This document shows, in pieces, positions 58,064 to 64,000 of a DNA stretch of 64,000 nt. A program made the position numbers and the translations under genes. The DNA lies in the NCBI GenBank assembly GCA_017516285.1, contig JAFXDD010000028.1:59566-123565 (forward strand), in the 5' to 3' direction. The stretch is from Lachnospiraceae bacterium (GTDB lineage Bacteria > Bacillota_A > Clostridia > Lachnospirales > Lachnospiraceae). The notes under the pieces were generated by a model. It saw only the letters and a program-made list of their open reading frames with translations. It did no database searches and had not been told where the DNA came from. The first letter of the stretch is position 1; each line of letters starts with the position of its first letter.

Positions 58064-58315
58064 AGGTTATCCCAAGCAGTAATCCTCCCACCATCGATGG
58101 TGCTTTCTATCGCAAGCGTGCATATAACCTTTTCGGTAATAAAACACCGACCATTATACAACATTTTGTTATGACAAAATTCATGACAAAAACTGCGGAA
58201 GATGGGGTGATACGGGCCAAAAAAAAGGTCCGGGTGACCTCGGTTTTGCGCCGACCGAAGCGAAGCGAAGCCGACCTTGAACCCTGGATTCAAGGAACTC
58301 CTCGGCATACAGAAC
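58064..58315. other. Non-coding region with hairpins between DUF6512 gene and tRNA-Leu
   Basis: No gene is supported here; small frames overlap the tRNA and lack ribosome sites. Contents: AGGTTAT (58,064-58,070) with ATAACCT (58,124-58,130) followed by TTTT, enclosing the palindrome CACCATCGATGGTG (58,089-58,102), probably the terminator of the DUF6512 gene; a run of three GAAGC-type units at 58,255-58,271; and CCTTGAA/TTCAAGG (58,275-58,295). Confidence 0.5.
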
Positions 58316-58345
58316 GAAAAAAGAGCAGGTCATTCGACCTGCTCT
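58316..58345 (-). terminator. Terminator of tRNA-Leu
   Basis: Minus strand AGAGCAGGT (58,345-58,337) and ACCTGCTCT (58,330-58,322), a perfect 9-bp stem with a 6-nt loop, then a run of Ts opposite 58,317-58,322. It begins 15 bp after the tRNA 3' end. Confidence 0.85.
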
Positions 58346-58359
58346 CATTTCGTTCTGCA

Positions 58360-58444
58360 TGCGGAAGATGGGACTTGAACCCACACGACTGCAATAGCCA
58401 CAAGATCCTTAGTCTTGCTCGTCTGCCAGTTCCGACACTTCCGC
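58360..58444 (-). tRNA. tRNA-Leu (anticodon AAG)
   Basis: 85 nt. Acceptor arms GCGGAAG and CTTCCGC pair, with discriminator A. The D region has AACTGGCAGACG. Anticodon stem CAAGA/TCTTG holds loop CTAAGGA, anticodon AAG, which reads CUU. A long variable arm of class II type is present, and the T arm is GTGGGTTCAAGTCCCAT. CCA is not encoded. Own promoter (58,475-58,503) and terminator (58,316-58,345). Confidence 0.93.
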
Positions 58445-58474
58445 ATTTGGTGCTTTGTTTCAAGCACAAAACAT

Positions 58475-58503
58475 ATCATACATGAATTCTACATGATTGT
58501 CAA
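58475..58503 (-). promoter_or_regulatory. Promoter of tRNA-Leu
   Basis: Minus strand TTGACA (58,503-58,498), 17-bp spacer, TATGAT (58,480-58,475), about 30 bp upstream of the tRNA. Confidence 0.75.
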
Positions 58504-58520
58504 TCTTTTTTTAGAAATTT

Positions 58521-58937
58521 TTAAAATTTTTCTTGTTTCGCCATTGCACAATAACTGCATCCGTAAAAAGGACATTCTGAAGCTCTACATCCTGAAGCAT
58601 AGGTTGCTATGTAGTCAAACAACATCTGAAAAAACGTAGTGTTAGTGGGTCTGTAGCTTAAGCATTCTTTGCCAAACACCTTGATAATCAGCTCCTTATT
58701 ATCTTCTTGATTTCTCCAGATATTTTCGATAGTCGTCCTGATGACTCTTTCCACACAGATGCTCGTTGTATGATATTTGTCGGCAATATCAAGGTATAAG
58801 TTCTTGGTTATATGCTCAATACACCTCTCATCCGTTTCCATGAGATGTATGCCATATACAATGTAATCGTATGCCATATACCTTCTGCTGACATTGAATT
58901 CATACAAAATGTGTTTTGTCATTAGTTCATAATCCAT
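58521..58937 (-). CDS. Stand-alone Spo0A-type DNA-binding domain protein
   Basis: 138 aa. The sequence from ITKNLYLDIADKYHTTSICV through ERVIRTTIENIWRN is the recognition region of the Spo0A C-terminal domain. No receiver domain is attached. The last 25 residues have several cysteines (SGCRASECPFYGCSYCAM), perhaps a metal site. Such a protein could bind Spo0A boxes without phosphorylation control. Single gene, facing left. Confidence 0.8.
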   Translation of the reverse strand: MDYELMTKHILYEFNVSRRYMAYDYIVYGIHLMETDERCIEHITKNLYLDIADKYHTTSICVERVIRTTIENIWRNQEDNKELIIKVFGKECLSYRPTNTTFFQMLFDYIATYASGCRASECPFYGCSYCAMAKQEKF

Positions 58938-58997
58938 TTTTCATTCCCCCTGAATAGCATATAAATTTATCGTAAAACGAATTATGGTACTAATCAA

Positions 58998-59546
58998 TCA
59001 AATTCCGTCGATTTTCGTCGACCCATACTCCTTCAGCCATTTTCTCTGCGCTCTATAGTCAGGCAAAATCTTTTCTACCTCTCGCCAGAATTTGTCAGAA
59101 TGGTTCATCTCTTTACGGTGACACAGTTCATGCACTACCACATAATCCTGCACAGCTTCCGGAGCCAGCATCAACAGGCAATTAAAATTTAAATTTCCCT
59201 TTCCGGAACAACTGCCCCACCTGCTTTTCTGATGTCTGATAGTAATTCTGCCGTAAGTCACCCCTATGATTTCAGCATAATATGCTACTTTTGCCGGTAT
59301 TACGTCCTTTGCCAAAGCTGTCAGTCTGGCAATGTCCTCCTCTGACAACTGCGGGCCGTCCGCGCGTTCTGTCTGCCTTTTCTTTACTCTTGCAATGCTT
59401 TTCTCAATCCAGGAAGCCTTATCGAGTACAAATCGTTCTATTTCTGCCTGTGGCATGTAATAAGGTGCCCTGACAATTACTTTTGCTTCATAGGTCACCT
59501 CAAGCGCCATAGTCTTTCGATTACTTCTGCGAATTTCTATGTTCAT
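58998..59546 (-). CDS. YgjP/SprT-like zinc metallopeptidase (DUF45)
   Basis: 182 aa. Zinc-binding motif VVHELCHRKEMNHSDKFW near 143-160. Preceding family blocks RHQKSRWGSCSGKGNLNFNC and LMLAPEAVQDY. Cytoplasmic peptidase-like protein of unknown target, common in bacteria. Length normal. Confidence 0.9.
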   Translation of the reverse strand: MNIEIRRSNRKTMALEVTYEAKVIVRAPYYMPQAEIERFVLDKASWIEKSIARVKKRQTERADGPQLSEEDIARLTALAKDVIPAKVAYYAEIIGVTYGRITIRHQKSRWGSCSGKGNLNFNCLLMLAPEAVQDYVVVHELCHRKEMNHSDKFWREVEKILPDYRAQRKWLKEYGSTKIDGI

Positions 59547-59578
59547 AGCCGCCCTTCTTTTTATCCATTCCTTTTGTT

Positions 59579-60199
59579 CTACATTTTATATGTTGCCAGT
59601 CCGGCCTTTTTTAACAAGCATACACCGGCAAGCAGGCTTCCCTGGCCCACTATATTTATACCTTCGGCAATCCAGTTCATACTGGCCTCTGCAAAATCTC
59701 TGGAGGACAAATACCCCATACACAGAGAGCAAAGAAAGGAAAGTACAAATAGTGCAATAACTGCTTTCTTTTTCATCCTTGCAGCCAGAATACACAGCCC
59801 CACTGTCATACAGCCAAGGCCTGCAACCATTAAGCCAACAAATAAAAAGGTTCCTTTATAGATAACCGGTGCTACAGCCAGTGTCACCACGCCTCTTTTA
59901 TCTTTAAAGAAAAACATGGCTATCATTCCGGCACCTGCCAGTAAAAATCCAATGGACTGGACCGGGAAAAACATAGCGTTTAATGGTTCAAAATCGCAAG
60001 TCCCTGCCGCATATAAAAGCTTGTATGTAGCCTTCAGTGCTCCTGCACAAAATACATTTATGGTACCTGCTGCAAATAAAGCAAATGCATCCTTTCGCAT
60101 TTTATCATATAAATCACGCTGTAAAATAACCGCTGCAATACCGAAAAGCACCACCGGAATATAATCTACCAGCGCCATTGCTATAGAAAAGTCCTTCAT
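59579..60199 (-). CDS. Membrane protein of unknown function in the reductase operon
   Basis: 206 aa with about six membrane segments: MALVDYIPVVLFGIAAVILQ, FFPVQSIGFLLAGAGMIAMF, and others. No named family recognised. Same strand as, and 28 bp after, the DUF1295 gene, so probably the last gene of the TetR-controlled operon. Confidence 0.65.
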   Translation of the reverse strand: MKDFSIAMALVDYIPVVLFGIAAVILQRDLYDKMRKDAFALFAAGTINVFCAGALKATYKLLYAAGTCDFEPLNAMFFPVQSIGFLLAGAGMIAMFFFKDKRGVVTLAVAPVIYKGTFLFVGLMVAGLGCMTVGLCILAARMKKKAVIALFVLSFLCSLCMGYLSSRDFAEASMNWIAEGINIVGQGSLLAGVCLLKKAGLATYKM

Positions 60200-60227
60200 A
60201 AAAAGTCCCTCATAAATGAATCAGTAA

Positions 60228-61031
60228 TTATTTATCTTCTACTTTATTCAAGTGATAGATAGGTAAAAACGGAATAATAATCGGAGTCTTATTTGCGTAG
60301 TCTGTGTATTCCTTATTGCTGCCATAGCGCTTCATCTGACGCTTTTCCAGACGCTGTGCGCCGTTAAACATAATGAATACTATACAAATGTAGGAAATAA
60401 TCGCTGTCAGCCACTGGCCAATACCGGTAAGGATATCCAGAGAAGATACAAATACACCTGTCCAGAATAAAATTTCGCCAAAGTAATTCGGGCAGCGTAC
60501 GATTTTGTACAATCCTTTCGTAGCTACCATATCCGGGCGAATCTTTTTCTGAGCGCTCTTCTGCGCATCTGCCCATGCTTCCAAAGCAATACCTGTAATC
60601 CCAATCACGATACCAATCCAAGTAAACGCAGAAACTTCACCGCCATTGTACATACGGAAAAATACCGGTGCAGTCTGTGCCACATAAAGAACGCTTACAC
60701 AAAGCCAGATAGATACCTTTACAAACATCGGCATACCCTTTTCATCTCCGGTAGCCTCTTTTAAGGTCTTACGATAAGCAACATTTTTTAATTCACGGAT
60801 TAATAAAAAGCCGGACAAGCGAATACCGTAAACTACAAATAAAGCAAACAAAATATAATGTGGAAGCGCTGCATTAAATTTGCCCATAAGGCTCATAATG
60901 GCAAGTGCCACCCCAATACCGGCTACGGAGAAGCCATAGCCGATAGATAAAAAGTAAACATACTTGTAGAAGCCTACAAGACAAAGAACCAAACTGATGA
61001 TAAAAAATATTAACAAATAATTCCAGCCCAT
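60228..61031 (-). CDS. DUF1295 membrane reductase (steroid 5-alpha-reductase-like)
   Basis: 267 aa with six or seven membrane segments. The C-terminal block LYKIVRCPNYFGEILFWTGV near 195-215 is the cofactor-binding signature shared by DUF1295, ICMT and steroid 5-alpha-reductases. Enzymes of this fold use NADPH to reduce enone lipids, including bile-acid or steroid derivatives in gut bacteria. Placed after the SDR gene (18-bp gap). Substrate unknown. Confidence 0.85.
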   Translation of the reverse strand: MGWNYLLIFFIISLVLCLVGFYKYVYFLSIGYGFSVAGIGVALAIMSLMGKFNAALPHYILFALFVVYGIRLSGFLLIRELKNVAYRKTLKEATGDEKGMPMFVKVSIWLCVSVLYVAQTAPVFFRMYNGGEVSAFTWIGIVIGITGIALEAWADAQKSAQKKIRPDMVATKGLYKIVRCPNYFGEILFWTGVFVSSLDILTGIGQWLTAIISYICIVFIMFNGAQRLEKRQMKRYGSNKEYTDYANKTPIIIPFLPIYHLNKVEDK

Positions 61032-61049
61032 TGTATTTTCCTTTCCGAA

Positions 61050-61895
61050 TTACTTCTTAAAACTGTCCTCGATATACTGCTTAAAGCTCATTTCACCGGT
61101 GATGGTGTCACCCACCATTTCCTCGGTAAGTGTCCATTTGGAGAAGCGCAAAATTGCTTCCTTTCCGTTCTTTTTAAACTTATTGATAAATGCCAACACA
61201 TCAAAAAGGAACGCAGGAGCACGCTTTATTACAGGCTCTTTACCCGCTGCTGCAAAGCACATATTTGCAATCTCCTCATAGGAATAGGTTTCCTTGCCAC
61301 CTACATCGTACATTTTGTTCTCATCTGTCATATGCGCTACGATAAATTCTGCAAAGTCCTCGGTAGAAACTACATTTGCATGTACAGGTTCTTTACCTAA
61401 AAGTGTAACCTCTCCCTTTTCAACCATAGGACGGAATACCTTTACGATATCATAGAAGTATCCGGTCGGACGATGAATGGTATAGGAAATACCGCTCTTT
61501 TTTAATTCCTCTTCAAATAAAAACTTTGCATGAAGCATAGGAACCTTCGGTGCCTCGTCAGCCTTCAATACGGAAATATATGTAAAGTACTTCACGCCTG
61601 CAGCCTTTGCTTCATTTAACAAATTCACATTGCCCTGATAATCGATTTCATAATTGGTAACGGTAGCGGAGGTCTTGGTCAAACCAACTGTAGTAATTAC
61701 ACAGTCAGCACCATCACACAAGCCCTTTAAAGACTCCGGCTTGGTTACATCCAGCTTCTTAAATGTAAAATTACCTGTAATTCCCATATCACGTTCCACC
61801 AAATCTGCGGCTACTACCTCGTGACCTGCTTTTAATAATGCTTTGAAAATATCTGCGCCTAAATTACCATAAGCACCTGCTAATACAACTTTCAT
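61050..61895 (-). CDS. NmrA/SDR-type NAD(P)-binding protein
   Basis: 281 aa. Rossmann start MKVVLAGAYGNLGADIFKAL, then ADCVITTVGLTKTSATVTNY and IHRPTGYFYDI. An atypical (NmrA-like) short-chain dehydrogenase with no clear Tyr-x3-Lys pair. In the TetR operon between the flavin-reductase-like gene and the DUF1295 gene, probably acting on the same substrate. Confidence 0.85.
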   Translation of the reverse strand: MKVVLAGAYGNLGADIFKALLKAGHEVVAADLVERDMGITGNFTFKKLDVTKPESLKGLCDGADCVITTVGLTKTSATVTNYEIDYQGNVNLLNEAKAAGVKYFTYISVLKADEAPKVPMLHAKFLFEEELKKSGISYTIHRPTGYFYDIVKVFRPMVEKGEVTLLGKEPVHANVVSTEDFAEFIVAHMTDENKMYDVGGKETYSYEEIANMCFAAAGKEPVIKRAPAFLFDVLAFINKFKKNGKEAILRFSKWTLTEEMVGDTITGEMSFKQYIEDSFKK

Positions 61896-61907
61896 GGTGA
61901 CTCTCCT

Positions 61908-62840
61908 TTATTTCTTTTTATTTTTTTCCTTGGAGCGCTTGTCGTTAATAATCTTCATATGCTCCGCGGTAACAAGCTCTACGTTATTTTCCTTTGCCCA
62001 GTCTACGCATCCCTTTAGTACAACAGATAAAAATACGCGAGGCACACCCAGAATCGTCATCAATGCATCGTCGGTAAATTTAATCTTATCATCGATACGG
62101 TCAGCAGCATAACGCACAGACTCCAAGCTTGCCTGACGCATCTGTAAAAGCTCCGCTCTCATGCGGCGCGCTTTGTGGAACCAGAAATTCTTACTGTCAC
62201 GATAACCGTAGTCAACCGGAAGCGGCGGAAAATCTTTTGCACGTACACCGTTAATAATAGCGTCGGAGTATTTTTTCTTCATCAAAATTTTGTCAACTTT
62301 TAAAATAAAATGTGCACCGAATTTACTGGTAATACCGTTGAAATCATGATACGGACCTTCATAACCATTCAGCTCACCCGGTTGGTCTTTGTCAGCACCA
62401 TCCAACTCACGTACCCATGTACATTCAATAACCTGAATAGCATCCGTCAATACCATCGGACGCTTATCCGCCGGATTCTCCTCTTCCATCATGCTCTTTT
62501 CCAGCTTGAAGTTACATTTTGGCATCTTTTCTTCCGGCTTGTCCCCCGGCCAACTGAGCTTTACACACTCCTTAAAGGTCTTAGGAGCATCATCGACAAA
62601 ATTCAGGGCACACTTGCCGTTCTTCAAAATATTCTGTGCGGTATTAGAAGAATTCCGGCAGCATAATAACATAGCATAATAATCTTTGCCTGCTACGTAA
62701 TATGGCTGCACCAGGGAATAAGGTCCCAAAGTAGTCGTACCATCCTCACAAAGAGTACTGATAACTACTGTAGGCATTGGAAAAAACAATGATGTCTGAT
62801 AGAAATTGTCTACCACTCGAAGGTTCTCAAAACTGCTCAT
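61908..62840 (-). CDS. Flavin-reductase-like protein with a PCP_red-like C-terminus
   Basis: 310 aa. First ~190 residues form a split-barrel FMN-binding domain (FFPMPTVVISTLCEDGTTTL, YYAMLLCCRNSSNTAQNILK, VDDAPKTFKECVKLSW). The last 60 residues, IKFTDDALMTILGVPRVFLS to VTAEHMKII, resemble the small domain PCP_red (proto-chlorophyllide reductase 57-kDa subunit). The combination is seen in anaerobes. First enzyme gene after the TetR gene. Predicted to carry FMN; electron donor unknown. Confidence 0.75.
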   Translation of the reverse strand: MSSFENLRVVDNFYQTSLFFPMPTVVISTLCEDGTTTLGPYSLVQPYYVAGKDYYAMLLCCRNSSNTAQNILKNGKCALNFVDDAPKTFKECVKLSWPGDKPEEKMPKCNFKLEKSMMEEENPADKRPMVLTDAIQVIECTWVRELDGADKDQPGELNGYEGPYHDFNGITSKFGAHFILKVDKILMKKKYSDAIINGVRAKDFPPLPVDYGYRDSKNFWFHKARRMRAELLQMRQASLESVRYAADRIDDKIKFTDDALMTILGVPRVFLSVVLKGCVDWAKENNVELVTAEHMKIINDKRSKEKNKKK

Positions 62841-62856
62841 TTTCTAAAATCTCCTT

Positions 62857-63435
62857 TCAAAACAGCTGAATAAGGATACTGCCAATTTCCTCATAGGTAC
62901 GTCCGGCCAAAGTCCAGGTTAGCATATTTTCTGCAATAAATTCTGCCAGAAAATCCGGTGATACCCTACTCTGTACCTGACAAAATACTTGCATCGGCTC
63001 TGCAAGCTGACTTCTCAACTGCTTATGACGCTGCGGAAACGAAGTAGCAAAGGTTGCACCGGCGCTTTCATCCTGAAATAATGTCCGGTACTTTTCCGTA
63101 AAACGCCTCAACTCATCGTAGATGCTGCGAAGAGCTGTGTCGACTTCGTTGCTGCCGCACACAGACCCACCTACAGGATGCTTAAGATTACTCCCGGCTT
63201 CGACACATTCCCGACAGCTCTGCCCAATCCTCACCATGCACTCCTGCCAGTCTGCCAGCACAAAACTTGCAACCAGCATATCCTTAGATGGAAAGTAATT
63301 ATAAACCGTACCTACACCTACACCACATGCCCTGGCCACCGACCGAATCGTCATAGCAGAATACCCCAGCTCCATAACCTGCCTGCGAGCCTCATCTAAT
63401 AACTTCTCCCGAATGTTCTCTATAATTTTTGGCAT
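62857..63435 (-). CDS. TetR-family repressor
   Basis: 192 aa. N-terminal helix-turn-helix (ARACGVGVGTVYNYFPSKDM near residues 33-52), then a ligand-binding helical domain. First gene of a five-gene operon. The promoter (consensus -35 and -10) is followed at once by the perfect palindrome ATGAACGCGTTCAT (63,457-63,470), so autoregulation with release by the operon's substrate is very likely. Confidence 0.9.
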   Translation of the reverse strand: MPKIIENIREKLLDEARRQVMELGYSAMTIRSVARACGVGVGTVYNYFPSKDMLVASFVLADWQECMVRIGQSCRECVEAGSNLKHPVGGSVCGSNEVDTALRSIYDELRRFTEKYRTLFQDESAGATFATSFPQRHKQLRSQLAEPMQVFCQVQSRVSPDFLAEFIAENMLTWTLAGRTYEEIGSILIQLF

Positions 63436-63456
63436 ATACCCTCCTTTCTCATTTTT

Positions 63457-63470
63457 ATGAACGCGTTCAT
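63457..63470. promoter_or_regulatory. TetR operator palindrome
   Basis: ATGAACGCGTTCAT, perfect 14-bp dyad, centred just downstream of the predicted transcription start of the TetR operon. Confidence 0.75.
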
Positions 63471-63479
63471 CATAACTCT

Positions 63480-63508
63480 ATTATATTCCATTGTTAAACT
63501 ATTGTCAA
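63480..63508 (-). promoter_or_regulatory. Consensus promoter of the TetR operon
   Basis: Minus strand TTGACA (63,508-63,503), 17-bp spacer, TATAAT (63,485-63,480), both perfect consensus. GGAGGG precedes the gene's ATG. Confidence 0.85.
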
Positions 63509-63536
63509 TCTATAAATTCCGGTTTGTGGGGGTGAC

Positions 63537-63759
63537 GAATAATTGCTCCCTCCCCGCAAGACTATGTTTTTTACTAAGGACAGCGATATAAGTCCTTTTA
63601 GAACCCGCTCTCGCTCAGTGAAAGGCTGCAGCGGTACTAAAGCTCAGCTACGGTGTAGACACCTTGCTTCGCTAAGGACCGGCGCCTTTCAATGGTTCTA
63701 TAAGTACTTATATCGCTGTCCTTAGCATCTACACAATAGTCCGGAGGGAGCAATTATTC
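63537..63759. repeat. 223-bp near-palindromic element (MITE-like or structured RNA element)
   Basis: Nested perfect inverted repeats: 17 bp (63,537-63,553 / 63,743-63,759), 20 bp (63,574-63,593 / 63,706-63,725), 7 bp (63,599-63,605 / 63,694-63,700) and 7 bp (63,620-63,626 / 63,684-63,690). About 57 nt in the centre are less symmetrical but contain GGTGTAGACACC. No coding frame fits. No clear target duplication flanks it. Confidence 0.75.
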
Positions 63760-64000
63760 TGTCCTACGACAAAACGGGATTTACCACCACACCACCAAAA
63801 TGACAAGACAAAATATACTGCTACCGCAGATACCGCCACACACAAGCTAGAAAGATTTTTTTGCTAACGGAAGCTTACTTTTTTAGTTAAGCGGTTTGTA
63901 TGCCTGCGGCCATCGAATACTGCAGAAAAGGAAGGTATCACACGCTCGTTTATGGGGCATTGAAAGGCGCCGGTCCTTAGCAAGACGAGGCATAGGTGCC
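63760..64000. other. Non-coding end of the window; start of a second, inverted copy of the element
   Basis: No gene is supported. From 63,959, 23 bases (to 63,981) are the reverse complement of 63,671-63,693 inside the palindromic element; the match then decays and the element would continue beyond the window. The stretch 63,760-63,958 otherwise shows only T-rich and A-rich runs. Confidence 0.6.

Noticed and set aside
58171..58485. Plus-strand 104-codon frame
   Set aside because: It runs through the tRNA-Leu gene and its terminator; no ribosome site. The opposite-strand frame is rejected for the same reason.
63178..63725. Plus-strand frames over the TetR gene and palindromic element
   Set aside because: One is antisense to the TetR gene; the other lies in the inverted-repeat element and has no ribosome site.

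Overview
The window is a 64 kb piece of a chromosome from an anaerobic Gram-positive member of the Clostridia, most likely the family Lachnospiraceae. The evidence is the gene content: a low-GC style rpoD-dnaG-dgt neighbourhood, a ThyX/DHFR pair, an isolated Spo0A-type DNA-binding domain, a PrsA/SurA-like lipoprotein and LrgA/LrgB. Assignment to family is by recognition, not by a database search.

Layout. Positions 1-10,346 are host genes, mostly on the minus strand: a partial foldase lipoprotein, sbcD-sbcC, ilvE, folA-thyX, a TraX-like membrane protein, an ABC exporter, a plus-strand XRE regulator, and the 3' part of an ABC-transporter solute-binding lipoprotein gene. Positions 10,345-43,652 are a complete temperate siphophage of 33.3 kb. 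It is inserted in that lipoprotein gene: the 5' part of the gene lies at 43,650-43,871, and a 5-bp core (GCCCC) flanks the element. Removing the prophage joins the two parts in frame. Positions 43,653-64,000 are host again: an AraC regulator and two FAD oxidoreductases, an AAA-ATPase/nuclease-like protein, a nucleoside kinase, nif3-trmK-rpoD-dnaG-dgt, lrgBA, a tRNA-Leu, and a TetR-controlled reductase operon. The end holds a 223-bp near-palindromic element and part of a second copy.

The prophage. Leftward (minus-strand) genes run from a Cro-like regulator through an early region of small proteins. These include an HUH-type Rep, OB-fold/SSB proteins, SANT/Myb-like, radical SAM and DUF4406 proteins. 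An ArpU/DUF1492-type activator follows, then HNH, terminase, portal, ClpP-like protease, HK97-type capsid, connectors, tail tube, tail chaperones, tape measure, Dit, Tal, fibre, holins and a GH25 endolysin. Rightward (plus-strand) genes form the lysogeny block: CI-like repressor, ImmA/IrrE-like protease, a membrane zinc-ribbon protein, a two-domain MazF/PemK-like protein, a probable structured RNA and a large serine integrase. Two further plus-strand genes, a DUF4145 protein and a 55-aa protein, sit inside the leftward early region and share a repeated promoter-plus-hairpin leader.

Most interesting non-coding signals are: (i) the repeated leader at 37,250 and 38,717; (ii) a promoter-dyad-terminator unit beside the rep gene, which could be an origin or a countertranscribed RNA; (iii) a ~85-nt structured RNA unit at 41,967-42,085; (iv) activator boxes at 10-bp spacing in front of the phage late operon; (v) a T TTT TTC frameshift site in the tail chaperone gene; (vi) a capsid-adjacent reading frame without a normal start; and (vii) the palindromic element at 63,537. 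Promoters and hairpins were found by eye and have not been tested against background frequency.
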